64,000 nt of DNA, taken from Nonomuraea glycinis. GTDB lineage: Bacteria; Actinomycetota; Actinomycetes; Streptosporangiales; Streptosporangiaceae. Position 1 is the stretch's first letter. Each line of letters begins with the position of its first letter. This document shows, piece after piece, positions 1 to 8,810 of this stretch. A program made the translations under genes and the position numbers. The notes below the pieces were generated by a model. That model worked only from the letters and a program-made list of their open reading frames with translations, was not told where the DNA came from and ran no database searches. Where the stretch lies: NCBI RefSeq assembly GCF_014646515.1, contig NZ_BMNK01000001.1, positions 124,001 through 188,000 of the forward strand, read 5' to 3'.

Positions 1-1427
1 TTGCTGGGACGCCGCTTGGGCGGGCCCTGGAGCGGCCGCGCCTTGCGGACCACGGGCTTGCGGGTGTCGTACGAATCGAGTCCGGGCCGGCCGCCGCCGG
101 GCTTCTTGCCGGGCGCCGTCTTCTGGGACCCGGCCGGCTTGCGGGCCTCGCGCTGCTGCCAGAACTCGCTCTTGGTGGTGTCGTGCTCGCTCGCGACGGC
201 CTTGGGCCGCCGGGCCTCGGGTTCGGGCCGCCGGGTCTCGGGCTCGGATCGCCGGGCCTTGGGCGCGGCGACCGGCCGGGCGGCGGCGGGCTCGGCCGCC
301 GGCATCCGGTAGACCGGCTCCCGGTCCTTCGCCGGTGACCGGGGCGTGAACAGCGGGCCCACGTCGCTGGGCAGGATGAAGTCGCCCGTCGCGGGCGGCA
401 CGTTCATGGGCAGGATCACGTCGCCGGTCGCGGGCGCCGCCTGCGGCCTGGGCGGCGGCCGGTCGTCGAGCACGTCCGCGGGCATCGGGGTGCGCATGAT
501 GAGCGACCGCTCGTCCGGCGCCTTCGGCGGCGGACCGCCGGGCGTCTTGCGGCGCGGCTCGAACGCGGCGAAGGGCGTCTGCGTCTCGCCGAACGGGACC
601 GGCGACGGGAACGGCGCCGGGCCTTCGGCGCTGGGGCGGCGCAGTTTCGGCATCGGCGCCGTGGTGGCGTCGTGCTCAGGGGTACGGGTCGGCGACGGGG
701 GCGTCAGCAGCTCGGCGGGGAAGAGCCTGGTGGTGCTCGCCGGGTCGGCCTCGTCCAGCGGCAGCGGCCAGTTGGGCGGCACCGGCCAGCGCGGCTTGAC
801 GAACAGCGGCGCCGGTGTCGCCGAGAGCGATCCGGCGAAGTGGATGCGCAGGGTGCCCGGCGGGGACGGCCACGGCAGGCGGCCGAGCACGTCGCGCAGC
901 GGGGCGACCGCCAGCGCGGCGTAGATGTCGGCGATCGGCTTGGGCACGCGCTTCTCCGCGATGGCCAGCGCCTGTGCGAGGGACTGCTTGAACCGGCCCG
1001 CGGCGTTGACCGCGAGCTCTTCGGCGGTGTCGGGCGCCACGTCGAGCACCCAGGCCAGCTCGTCCCTGTTGAGCCCGCAGACCTGCGTCAGCAGGAGCAC
1101 CTCGCGCTGCTGCAGGCGCAGCTCGCTCAGTGCCCGCTCGACCAGGGCGGAGGCGGGGTCGACGATCGGGTCCACCACGGGCGGCGAGTAGACGACGTCC
1201 CGCCGGAGGATCTCGCGCCGGGCGAACGCGTAAAGGGCGGCGCGCTGGGGTGCCGGTTGGCCGGCCGCCACGGGCACGCCGCCGAGGACGGCCACCAGGA
1301 CATCGCCTGCGGAGCCCAGGTCGCCGAGCTGGTCGGCGCAGTACGCGAACAGCCCGGCCGCGTGACGGTCGTAGAGATCTGCGACCAGCTCGGGGCGTGA
1401 GCGCTGCTCGGTGAGCGAGTGAGTCAC
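1..1427 (-). CDS. Sigma-70-like HTH protein with long disordered tail (partial, 3' end outside window)
   Basis: The reading frame stays open from a GTG at 1427 to the window edge, about 475 codons, so the C-terminus is missing. The GTG has a GAGGGA ribosome site 8 bases upstream. The first ~170 residues look like a minimal sigma factor. There is a region-2-like helical part (LVADLYDRHAAGLFAYC) and then a region-4-like HTH around residues 90-150, including LRLQQREVLLLTQVCGL. From about residue 200 the protein becomes Pro/Arg/Ala-rich and looks disordered, with a near repeat PATGDVILP / PATGDFILP and then many RRPEPEARR-type basic segments. No anti-sigma gene is visible next to it. Family members act in transcription initiation, but the long tail suggests a modified role. 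The fold call is fairly safe and the function is inferred. Confidence 0.7.
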   Translation of the reverse strand, partial: MTHSLTEQRSRPELVADLYDRHAAGLFAYCADQLGDLGSAGDVLVAVLGGVPVAAGQPAPQRAALYAFARREILRRDVVYSPPVVDPIVDPASALVERALSELRLQQREVLLLTQVCGLNRDELAWVLDVAPDTAEELAVNAAGRFKQSLAQALAIAEKRVPKPIADIYAALAVAPLRDVLGRLPWPSPPGTLRIHFAGSLSATPAPLFVKPRWPVPPNWPLPLDEADPASTTRLFPAELLTPPSPTRTPEHDATTAPMPKLRRPSAEGPAPFPSPVPFGETQTPFAAFEPRRKTPGGPPPKAPDERSLIMRTPMPADVLDDRPPPRPQAAPATGDVILPMNVPPATGDFILPSDVGPLFTPRSPAKDREPVYRMPAAEPAAARPVAAPKARRSEPETRRPEPEARRPKAVASEHDTTKSEFWQQREARKPAGSQKTAPGKKPGGGRPGLDSYDTRKPVVRKARPLQGPPKRRPS

Positions 1428-1680
1428 GTGACCGGTCCCTCTTAGTGAAGAAGCTGACGCTTTGGGGGGCGTCGGGGGTTTATAGGAGCAATCATGCCAA
1501 TGAACCTTGGTCCGGCGCACTACCAGATCGATATTTGCTAAGGAATACCTGGTCAGTGAAGCGTTTAAGCAAGGCCCGATAGGACAGACCGGGCTGGATC
1601 GCCGTAGTGTTGCCTTCACTAGATCATGCGGCGGTCGTGGCAGGGGGGCCGCGGCCCTGCCCTGAAGCGGAAGGTCGCGC

Positions 1681-2739
1681 GTGATCACGTTCGACGCTGT
1701 CACCAAACGCTATCCAGACGGGACCACTGCCGTGGACCGTCTCAGCCTGGAGGCTCCCACAGGCGAGATCACCGTGTTCGTCGGCCCCTCGGGCTGCGGA
1801 AAGACGACATCGCTCCGGATGATCAACCGGATGATCGACGCCACGGAGGGCAAGATCCTGCTCGACGGCGAGCCGGTGCAGGGCATCGACCCGCCCACCC
1901 TGCGCCGGGGCATCGGCTACGTCATCCAGCAGGCCGGTCTCTTCCCGCACCGTAAGATCGTGGACAACGTGGCCACCGTCCCGTTCCTGCTCGGCTGGAG
2001 CCGTAAGAAGGCCCGCGACCGGGCCATGGAGCTGCTGGAGCGCGTCGGCCTCGACCTGAGCCTGGCCGAGCGCTACCCGTTCCAGCTCTCCGGCGGCCAG
2101 CAGCAGCGGGTGGGCGTGGCCAGGGCGCTGGCCGCGGACCCGCCCGTGCTGCTCATGGACGAGCCGTTCAGCGCGGTGGACCCGGTCGTCCGCACCAGTC
2201 TGCAGGACGAGCTGCTCAGACTCCAGGCGGAGCTGAACAAGACCATCATCTTCGTCACCCACGACATCGACGAGGCCATCAAGCTCGGCGACCGCGTCGC
2301 GGTGCTGCGCGTCGGCGGCCAGCTCGCGCAGCTCGCGGCCCCGAAGACGCTGCTGTCGGAGCCGGCCGACGACTTCGTCCGGGAGTTCCTCGGCCGCGAC
2401 AGGGGCATCCGCCGCCTGCAGTTCGTGCCCACCGCCGGCCTGCCGCTGCGCACGGACCTGACCGTCCCCGAGGGGCACGACGGCACCGCGGACGAGCCGT
2501 GGCTGCTCGCCGTCACCCCGGACGACCGGCCGGTGGGCTGGATCTCCAAGGACCGGCCCGGCCAGCTGGAGCAGTTCGGCACGTTCCTGTACGGCCAGGA
2601 CCCGCTGCGCTCGGCCCTCGACGCGGCGCTGCTGTCGCCGTCGGGCCACGCGGTGGCCGTGGACGAGACGGGCCAGGTGGCCGGCGTGCTCACCAGGAAG
2701 GCGCTGGACCAGGCGATGATGGAGGCCGCCGATGGGTGA
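1681..2739 (+). CDS. opuCA: Osmoprotectant (glycine betaine/choline-type) ABC transporter ATP-binding protein
   Basis: A 352-residue ABC ATPase of the OpuCA/ProV class that should energise uptake of a quaternary-amine osmolyte. Walker A GPSGCGKT lies at residues 35-42, the Q-loop at VIQQAG (81-86), the signature LSGGQQQR at 136-143 and Walker B VLLMDEP at 156-162. The ~120 residues after the ATPase domain resemble a degenerate CBS-type sensor region (VGWISKDRPG, VAGVLTRKALDQA), as in OpuCA where CBS domains sense ionic strength. The GTG start has a GGAAG site just upstream. The 3' end overlaps the first permease gene by 8 bases, so the four transporter genes form one operon. Substrate is inferred from family and gene order. 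Confidence 0.88.
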   Translation: MITFDAVTKRYPDGTTAVDRLSLEAPTGEITVFVGPSGCGKTTSLRMINRMIDATEGKILLDGEPVQGIDPPTLRRGIGYVIQQAGLFPHRKIVDNVATVPFLLGWSRKKARDRAMELLERVGLDLSLAERYPFQLSGGQQQRVGVARALAADPPVLLMDEPFSAVDPVVRTSLQDELLRLQAELNKTIIFVTHDIDEAIKLGDRVAVLRVGGQLAQLAAPKTLLSEPADDFVREFLGRDRGIRRLQFVPTAGLPLRTDLTVPEGHDGTADEPWLLAVTPDDRPVGWISKDRPGQLEQFGTFLYGQDPLRSALDAALLSPSGHAVAVDETGQVAGVLTRKALDQAMMEAADG

Positions 2740-3406
2740 CGGCCCGCCCACACTCTGGGAGTGGTTCGCCCGCAACTGGCAGACCGGGCGGGTGGGCAGC
2801 ATCAGCGACCTGCTGGGCGACCACCTGCTGATGTCGCTGGTGCCCATCGTGGCCGGGCTGGTCCTGGCGCTGCCGCTGGGGCTGGCCAGCGTGCGCTGGC
2901 GATGGCTCTACCAGCCGACGTCCGGGGTGTTCAACGTGATCTACGCGCTGCCCTCGCTGCCGGTGTTCATGCTGCTGATCTCGGTCACCGGGCTCTCCCC
3001 GGTCACCGTGATCATCCCGCTGACCTTCTACGCCATGGCCGTGCTCATCCCGGCCGTGGTCGACGGGCTCGGCTCGGTGCCCGACCACGTCCGCCAGTCG
3101 GCGGTGGCGATGGGCTTCACGCCGCTGCGCCGCCTGGTCCAGGTGGAGCTGCCGATCGCCGCGCCCGTGGTGCTCGGCGGGCTGCGCGTGGTGGCCGTCT
3201 CCAGCATCAGCCTGGTGAGCGTCGGCGCGCTGATCGGCCAGGGCGGCCTCGGCATGCTCTTCACCAGGGCCTACCAGAACCCGTTCCTGCCGCCGGTCAT
3301 CGTCGGGATCGTGCTGATCGTCCTGCTGGCGCTGGTCGTCGACGGGCTGCTGGTCCTGTGCCAGCGACTGCTCACCCCGTGGGTACGGGCGAGGGGGACG
3401 TCGTGA
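2732..3406 (+). CDS. opuCB: Osmoprotectant ABC transporter permease 1
   Basis: A 224-residue inner-membrane permease with about five hydrophobic segments. The first begins near residue 34 (LMSLVPIVAGLVLALPLG). A cytoplasmic EAA-type coupling loop is visible around QSAVAMGFTPLRRLVQVELP, which docks on the ATPase. Length and layout match OpuCB/ProW-type permeases of the choline/betaine family. The ATG start lies inside the end of the ATPase gene. The stop overlaps the GTG of the second permease (GTGA), so the two permeases should be translationally coupled and probably form a heterodimer. Confidence 0.88.
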   Translation: MGDGPPTLWEWFARNWQTGRVGSISDLLGDHLLMSLVPIVAGLVLALPLGLASVRWRWLYQPTSGVFNVIYALPSLPVFMLLISVTGLSPVTVIIPLTFYAMAVLIPAVVDGLGSVPDHVRQSAVAMGFTPLRRLVQVELPIAAPVVLGGLRVVAVSSISLVSVGALIGQGGLGMLFTRAYQNPFLPPVIVGIVLIVLLALVVDGLLVLCQRLLTPWVRARGTS

Positions 3407-4074
3407 CCTGGCTGACCGACTTCTTCGGCGACCCCGCCAGATGGTCCGGGCCCGACGGGATTCCGGTACGGATGCTGGAGCACCTGGAGTTCTCCGTCCT
3501 GGCGCTCGTGCTGGCCATGCTGATCGCGATCCCGCTCGGGCTGCTGATCGGCCACACCGGCCGCGGCGGCGTGGTCGTGGTCGTCTCGGCCAACCTGGCC
3601 AGGGCGCTGCCCACGCTCGGCATCCTGGTGCTGTTCGTGCTGCTGCTCGGCACCGCGTCGATCTGGCCGGTGATCATCCCGCTGGTGCTGCTGGCCGTGC
3701 CGCCGATCCTGGTCAACACCTTCGAGGGCATCAGGGGCGTGGACCCCGAGCTGCGGGACGCGGCGTACGGGATGGGGTTGCGCGGCGGGCAGGTGCTCGG
3801 GCGGGTGCTGGTGCCCGTGGCGCTGCCGCTGATCCTGCTCGGGCTCAGGCTCTCGGCCATCCAGGTGGTCGCGACCACGACCGTCGCCGCCTACACGGGG
3901 CTGGGCGGCCTGGGGCGATTCATGATCGATGGATTCGCGACCCAGGATTACTCCAGCGTTGTCGGTGGTTCAGTGTTGATTGTGCTGTTCGCACTCGTGG
4001 TGCAGCTCGCCTTCATGCTCACGCAGAGGGTGACCGTCTCCCCGGGAGTGAGTCAGCGACTGAAGATTCGTTGA
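3403..4074 (+). CDS. opuCD: Osmoprotectant ABC transporter permease 2
   Basis: A 223-residue membrane permease paralogous to the preceding one. The first strong transmembrane span is FSVLALVLAMLIAIPLGLLIG, and the EAA-type loop is DAAYGMGLRGGQVLGRVLVP. I chose the GTG at 3403 because it overlaps the previous stop (GTGA) and gives the expected family length. An upstream extension of this frame would run deep into the first permease gene. It probably pairs with the first permease to form the pore. The lipoprotein gene follows 25 bases later. Confidence 0.88.
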   Translation: MTWLTDFFGDPARWSGPDGIPVRMLEHLEFSVLALVLAMLIAIPLGLLIGHTGRGGVVVVVSANLARALPTLGILVLFVLLLGTASIWPVIIPLVLLAVPPILVNTFEGIRGVDPELRDAAYGMGLRGGQVLGRVLVPVALPLILLGLRLSAIQVVATTTVAAYTGLGGLGRFMIDGFATQDYSSVVGGSVLIVLFALVVQLAFMLTQRVTVSPGVSQRLKIR

Positions 4075-4099
4075 TGTGTCGTACCGAAGGAGTTGTGCA

Positions 4100-5026
4100 G
4101 TGAGACGTATGTTCACCGCGGCGGCCATGCTGTTGTCCGCGTCACTCGCCTTGACCGCCTGCGGCGGCGGGGGCGGCGGCAACCCGCTGGAGACCACGAG
4201 CGCGGCGCCCACGGGCTCGGCCTCGGCCTCCGCAGCCGGCGGCCCGGTCGTGATCGGGTCGTTCGACTTCGACGAGAGCGTCCTGCTCGGCTCGATCTAC
4301 GCCCAGGCGCTGGAGGCCAAGGGCGTGCAGGTGGAGGAGAAGCCGCGGATCGGCAGCCGCGAGGTCGTCTACGACCAGGTCAAGAGCGGCGGGCTGACCC
4401 TGGTGCCCGAGTACAACGGCAACCTGCTCGCCTTCGTCGACCAGGCCACCACCGCGGCGACCACCGAGGAGATCAATGCGGCGCTGAAGGAGAAGCTGCC
4501 GGCCGAGCTGGAGGTGCTCGACTCGGCTGCCGCCGAGGACAAGGACACCCTGTCGATCAGCAAGGACACCCAGACCAAGCAGTCGCTCACCACCATGGAA
4601 GACCTGGCCAAGGTGTCCAAGGACATGATCGTGGGCGGTCCGCCGGAGTTCAAGAAGCGCTGGGAGGCGCGTTTCAAGGACGTCTACGGCATCGAGTTCA
4701 AGCAGTGGAAGCCCACCGGCCCCACCACGGCCGACGCCATCAAGGACGGCTCGATCCAGGTCGGCAACGTCTTCTCCACCGACCCGAAGATCACCGCCAA
4801 CGGCCTGGTGCCGCTTGAGGACACCAAGAACATCTTCCCCGCCCAGAACGTGACCCCGCTGCTCAACAAGGCCGGGGCCACCGACACCGTCAGGACCACG
4901 CTCAACGGCGTCTCCGCCAAGCTGACGACAGAGGGCCTGCTGGAGATGATGCAGAAGATCTCCGTCAACAAGGACGAGCCCGCGACGGTGGCCAAGGAAT
5001 GGCTGACCACCAACGGCCTCGGCTGA
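4100..5026 (+). CDS. opuCC: Osmoprotectant-binding lipoprotein of the OpuC/ProX type
   Basis: A 308-residue substrate-binding lipoprotein. From the GTG at 4100 the N-terminus is two arginines, a hydrophobic stretch and the lipobox LTAC, with Cys21 as the predicted lipidation site. A Gly-rich and Ser/Ala-rich linker follows. The frame is open back to 4076, but the GAAGGAG site at 4086-4092 fits the 4100 start. The mature part carries the periplasmic-binding fold of the QAT family (VVIGSFDFDESVLLGSIYAQALE near the start, then TLVPEYNGNLLAF). In this family the protein captures betaine-like solutes outside the membrane and delivers them to the permease pair. Confidence 0.87.
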   Translation: MRRMFTAAAMLLSASLALTACGGGGGGNPLETTSAAPTGSASASAAGGPVVIGSFDFDESVLLGSIYAQALEAKGVQVEEKPRIGSREVVYDQVKSGGLTLVPEYNGNLLAFVDQATTAATTEEINAALKEKLPAELEVLDSAAAEDKDTLSISKDTQTKQSLTTMEDLAKVSKDMIVGGPPEFKKRWEARFKDVYGIEFKQWKPTGPTTADAIKDGSIQVGNVFSTDPKITANGLVPLEDTKNIFPAQNVTPLLNKAGATDTVRTTLNGVSAKLTTEGLLEMMQKISVNKDEPATVAKEWLTTNGLG

Positions 5027-5054
5027 CCCGCACCGTGCCCAGGAGGCCCGCGCC

Positions 5055-5537
5055 GTGAGCGAGTTCACCGACGCCATGGCACAGCTCGCGGGAGGGGTGG
5101 CGGTCATCACCGTCCGCGACGGCCGCGACGACCTGGGCGTCACGGTCTCGGCGCTGGTGTCCGTCTCGCTGGAGCCGCCGCTCGTCCTGGTCAGCCTGGC
5201 CAGCGGCGGCTATCTCAACGAGGTCCTGCTCCGGCAGGACCGCTGGGCCTGCTCCCTGCTGTCCGCCGGCCAGGCGGCCATGGCCAGCAGGTTCGCCGCC
5301 GCCGGCCGCCCCGGCGCCCGCCACCTGGTGGCGGGCGCCCCGCATCACCGCGGCGCGCACACCGGCGCGCTGGTGGTGGAGGGCGGCGTCGCCGCCCTGG
5401 AGGCGGAGACCACCCAGGTGGTCCCGGCCGGCGACCACACCCTCTTCATCGCCACCGTCCTCGCCATCCCCTACGTGACCCCCACCCTCCAGCCCTTGGT
5501 ACGCCTACGCGGCCGTTATCGCGCGGTAGGCGGTTGA
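5055..5537 (+). CDS. Flavin reductase-like FMN-binding domain protein
   Basis: A 160-residue single-domain protein of the flavin reductase-like split-barrel family. Visible family features are LAGGVAVITVRDG near the start, GVTVSALVSVSLEPPLVLVSL (residues 31-51) and WACSLLSAGQAAMASRF. Members either reduce FMN with NAD(P)H for partner monooxygenases or simply bind flavin. The GTG start has a perfect AGGAGG site 7 bases upstream. The gene lies 28 bases after the osmoprotectant-binding lipoprotein on the same strand, so it may be co-transcribed, although no oxygenase partner is adjacent. A partner is therefore unknown. Confidence 0.8.
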   Translation: MSEFTDAMAQLAGGVAVITVRDGRDDLGVTVSALVSVSLEPPLVLVSLASGGYLNEVLLRQDRWACSLLSAGQAAMASRFAAAGRPGARHLVAGAPHHRGAHTGALVVEGGVAALEAETTQVVPAGDHTLFIATVLAIPYVTPTLQPLVRLRGRYRAVGG

Positions 5538-5555
5538 GCCGGCGGTCCGTATCGG

Positions 5556-7253
5556 TCAGCGGATGGTGTACCAGGCCGGGAGGGCGAGGGGGCCCGCGGC
5601 GGGGAGGCCGAGTTCGGCGGACAGGCGGGCCAGGGGGCCCCAGGCGTCGAGCCGGATGCGGGTGAGGGCGGCGGCCTTGTCGTCGCTGGAGTCCGCTCCG
5701 CGCAGGCGTTCCAGCGGGTTGATGCGGGGGAAGGTGCGCACCGGGGCGTCGTCGGACAGGCGGGCGCGCTTCCTGGCCAGGGCGATGGCGTCCTCCAGGC
5801 CGCCCAGCTCGTCCACGAGCCCGCGGGCGTGGGCGTCGGCGCCGGTCCAGACGCGGCCCCGAGCCAGCTCGTGGGCACGGTCGCGGGTGAGGTCGCGGCC
5901 CTGGGCCACCTTGCCGACGAAGTCGTCGTAGATGCGGTCCAGCCAGGCGTTCACCCGCTCCCACTGCTCCGGCGAGAAGGCGCGCGAGGTGGAGAACATG
6001 CCGGCGTTGGCGCCCTCGGCGACCAGCTCCGTGTTGACGCCGATCCGCTCCAGGAGCTGCGCGAGCACCGGCTTGCCGCCGAAGACGCCGATCGAGCCGG
6101 TCAGCGTGCCGGGCTGGGCGAAGATCACGTCGGCGGCCATGGCGACGAAGTAACCGCCGGAGGCCGCCAGGTCGCCCATGGAGACGATGACCGGCTTCAC
6201 CTTGCGGGTGAGCACGACCTCCCGCCAGACGGTGTCGGAGGCGACGTACGAGCCGCCGGGGCTGTCCACCCGGAAGACGACGGCCTTGACGTGCTCGTCG
6301 CGGCGGGCGGCCCGTAGGGCGGCGCTGATCGTGTCGGAGCCCATCGCGCCGCCCCCGCCGAGCGGGCTGCGGCCACTGCGGCCGGTGCGGATCTGGCCGG
6401 TGCCGTGCACGAGGGCGATGCCGTCGGCGGTCGGCTGCGGCAGCTTGCGGGCGTTGGCGCCGCGCTGGTAGCGGGAGACGTACAGCAGGTGGGTGTCCCC
6501 GCCGGTGGACTGCTTGACCTCGTCGTACACCTCGTCCCGGTAGGCCAGCCCGTCGACGAGCCCGGCCTCCAGGGCCTCGCGGCCGATGAACGGGCCGCGG
6601 TCGATGAGCTCGCGGACCTTGGCCGCTTCGAGCCTGCGGCCCTCGGCGATGCCGGCGACGAGCTGCTCGGTGACCGACTCCGTGATGCGGGCCATGGACT
6701 CGCGGTGCGGCTCGGTCATGTGATCCTGGGTGAAGGTGTTGGCGGCGGTCTTGTACTCGTGCCGCTGCGCCATCTCGTAGTCGACGCCCAGCTTGGACAG
6801 CGCGCCCTTGACGAAGCGCTGCTCCAGGGCCACGCCGGTCAGCCCGATGTCGCCGCTCGGCTGCAGGTAGACGCGCTCGAACGCGCTGGCCAGGTAGTAG
6901 GGCACGGTGCCGCCGCCGAACTCGCCGAACGTCTCGCCGAAGGCGACCGTCAGTTTGCCCGAGGCGCGGAAGCCGACCACGGCCTGGCGCAGCTCCTGGA
7001 CCATCGCCAGCCCGATCGGGTTGCCGCCGATCTTCACGATCAGCGCCTTGACCCGGGGGTCCTTGGCGGCCCGCTTGAGCCCGGACAGCACGTCGGCCAG
7101 GCGGGTCTTGCGCATGGACAGCACTGCGGAGAGCGGGTCGGAAGGCGGTCCCTCCGTCAGCCCTTCGGTGAGGTCGAGCTCGAGAACCAGGGGCGCGGTA
7201 CGCCGCTGACGGAGCTTGTCGATGCCTTCGAAGATCGCCTTACCTGCGTCCAT
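5556..7253 (-). CDS. sppA: Signal peptide peptidase SppA-type serine protease (S49, long form)
   Basis: A 565-residue peptidase S49 protein with two tandem S49 domains, as in the long (67K-type) SppA. The catalytic dyad is visible: Lys168 in HEYKTAANTF of the first domain and Ser365 in DLAASGGYF of the second. GDIGLTGV and GTLTGSIGVFGG are the usual flanking repeats of the two domains. Family members degrade leftover signal peptides and membrane protein fragments. There is no clear N-terminal membrane anchor here, unlike E. coli SppA, so it may act at the cytoplasmic face. The ATG at 7253 follows a GGTGG-like site. The gene converges with the flavin reductase gene, whose stop is 18 bases away. 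Confidence 0.9.
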   Translation of the reverse strand: MDAGKAIFEGIDKLRQRRTAPLVLELDLTEGLTEGPPSDPLSAVLSMRKTRLADVLSGLKRAAKDPRVKALIVKIGGNPIGLAMVQELRQAVVGFRASGKLTVAFGETFGEFGGGTVPYYLASAFERVYLQPSGDIGLTGVALEQRFVKGALSKLGVDYEMAQRHEYKTAANTFTQDHMTEPHRESMARITESVTEQLVAGIAEGRRLEAAKVRELIDRGPFIGREALEAGLVDGLAYRDEVYDEVKQSTGGDTHLLYVSRYQRGANARKLPQPTADGIALVHGTGQIRTGRSGRSPLGGGGAMGSDTISAALRAARRDEHVKAVVFRVDSPGGSYVASDTVWREVVLTRKVKPVIVSMGDLAASGGYFVAMAADVIFAQPGTLTGSIGVFGGKPVLAQLLERIGVNTELVAEGANAGMFSTSRAFSPEQWERVNAWLDRIYDDFVGKVAQGRDLTRDRAHELARGRVWTGADAHARGLVDELGGLEDAIALARKRARLSDDAPVRTFPRINPLERLRGADSSDDKAAALTRIRLDAWGPLARLSAELGLPAAGPLALPAWYTIR

Positions 7254-7317
7254 AGAGCCACCCTAAGCGGCAGTAGTCGGCCATGGGCGGCCAACTACTG
7301 CCGAAGCGGACGCAGGC

Positions 7318-8679
7318 TCAGAGGCGGGGTCCGGCGGTGGCGGCACCGACGTCGATGCGGACCGTGGTGACGCCGTAGTCGATCGGGGCGCCGGTCGCCT
7401 GCAGCCGCTGCAGGACCTGCGCCGGGCTGAGGTTGGGGAAGGCCTGCTTCATCAGCGCGAAACTCCCGCTGACGTGCGGCGTCGACATGGACGTGCCGCT
7501 CAGCGACCGGTAGGTGTCGTCCGGCACCGAGGAGGTGACGCGCACGCCCGGCGCGAGCAGGTCGAGCAGCCTCCCCCGGTTGGAGAACGGGGCGATCTGG
7601 TCATCGTCGTTCGTGGCGCCCACGGCGACGGCGCTGGAGACGCAGGCGGGGGAGGCGACGGCGTCGCTCCAGCCGGCGTTGCCCGCCGCCGCGACCGGCG
7701 CGACCCCGGCGCCCAGCAGGGCGTCGAACTGGCTCTTGAGCGCGGCGGACTCGGGGTCGGCGTCGCAGTGCTGCCGGTGCGGCCCGCCGCCGCCGAAGCT
7801 CATGTTCGCCGCCGCCACGTTGTGCGTTCTGGCCACCCGCGCGACGTACTCCAGCGCCAGTTTCTGGTCGGAGGTGTAGCTCAAGTAGCACGGCGCCGGG
7901 CCACCGCAGCTCTGGATGCTGTCGAAGCGGCTGAAGACCTGGACGGGCAGGATGCCGGCGGCCGGGGCGACGCCGTTGGCGGGAGCCCCCGCCGCCACCC
8001 GGCCCGCCGCGATGCCCGCCACGTGCGTGCCGTGGGCGCAGTGATTGACGCTGCCGACGAGGCACCGCGGGGTCTCGGCGTCGGCCGCGCCGGGGCCGGT
8101 CTGGCTGGACCGGCCGTTCGGGCAGAGGGACACGGCCCCGGAGCTCGGGTCGGAGCTGGAGAAACAGGCCTCGTCCACGATCCGGCCGGCCACGAACGGA
8201 TGGTCGCGGTCGATCCCGGTGTCCAGGATGGCCACGGTGGTGCCCGCGCCGGTCCAGCCTGCCGCGTTGGCGACGTCCGACCCGATCACCCTGGTGCTGG
8301 AGTCCAGAAAGGTGTGGCTCAGCGAGTCCGGGTACACCGACTTGACTCGTGGATCCTTTCTCAGCCCGGCCAGGGTGGCGCTGTCCACCTCGGCGACGAA
8401 GAAGTGCGGGGATCGGGTGGCCTCCAGCACGCTGGCCGTGGCGGAGATCTTCTCGACGTCGCCGGCGACGGTGCTGACGCTCTCGCCCGGGTTCAGTTCG
8501 ACGATCGAGCGCACCTTCTGCCGGCTGGCGAGCTGGGCGAGCAGGCCGGGGCTGATGGTCGGGTCACCGGTGCCGATGACGCGGGCGTGCCCGGGCGATG
8601 CTGTGGTGAGCACCGTGGTGAGCACCGCCGTGGACGTGGCGAGCGCCAGGACGCCTGCCGTGAGCGTGCGTGAACGCAC
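7318..8679 (-). CDS. Secreted subtilisin-like serine protease (S8)
   Basis: A 453-residue extracellular protease. It has a Sec-type signal sequence (about residues 1-32), an inhibitor-I9-like propeptide (~45-125) and an S8 catalytic domain. The triad is Asp153 (AILDTGIDRDHPF), His216 (HGTHVAGIAAG) and Ser397 (LSGTSMSTPHVSGS), with Asn334 as the oxyanion residue. Several cysteines in the catalytic domain suggest disulfides in the mature enzyme. The GTG at 8679 has a strong GGAGGA site 5 bases upstream. It lies directly downstream of a second, similar protease gene on the same strand and shares most of its catalytic-domain layout, which suggests tandem duplication. Confidence 0.92.
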   Translation of the reverse strand: MRSRTLTAGVLALATSTAVLTTVLTTASPGHARVIGTGDPTISPGLLAQLASRQKVRSIVELNPGESVSTVAGDVEKISATASVLEATRSPHFFVAEVDSATLAGLRKDPRVKSVYPDSLSHTFLDSSTRVIGSDVANAAGWTGAGTTVAILDTGIDRDHPFVAGRIVDEACFSSSDPSSGAVSLCPNGRSSQTGPGAADAETPRCLVGSVNHCAHGTHVAGIAAGRVAAGAPANGVAPAAGILPVQVFSRFDSIQSCGGPAPCYLSYTSDQKLALEYVARVARTHNVAAANMSFGGGGPHRQHCDADPESAALKSQFDALLGAGVAPVAAAGNAGWSDAVASPACVSSAVAVGATNDDDQIAPFSNRGRLLDLLAPGVRVTSSVPDDTYRSLSGTSMSTPHVSGSFALMKQAFPNLSPAQVLQRLQATGAPIDYGVTTVRIDVGAATAGPRL

Positions 8680-8797
8680 CGATTCCTCCGAGGTATCACA
8701 GACGGACGGGGGAGGTACTGTCGAAGATCCCCTCGGGTGGTGTCCGTGATGCCTAGGTTGTCGAAGCGGCGGGTGTTGGAGAGGTGATTGTTGCCGG

Positions 8798-8810
8798 AGC
8801 TTGGCAAGCT
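8798..8810 (-). terminator. Small palindrome just after the second protease stop
   Basis: A 13-bp inverted repeat, AGCTTG-G-CAAGCT, abuts the TAA stop of the protease gene ending at 8811. With such a short loop the RNA hairpin is weak. It could be part of a terminator between the two protease genes or a protein-binding site. Confidence 0.3.

Noticed and set aside
2761..3402. Upstream extension of the second osmolyte permease frame into the first permease gene
   Set aside because: The added ~214 codons overlap a clear permease in another frame and look like an antisense or shadow reading (Arg/Gly/Ala-rich). The GTG at 3403 with GTGA coupling fits the family.
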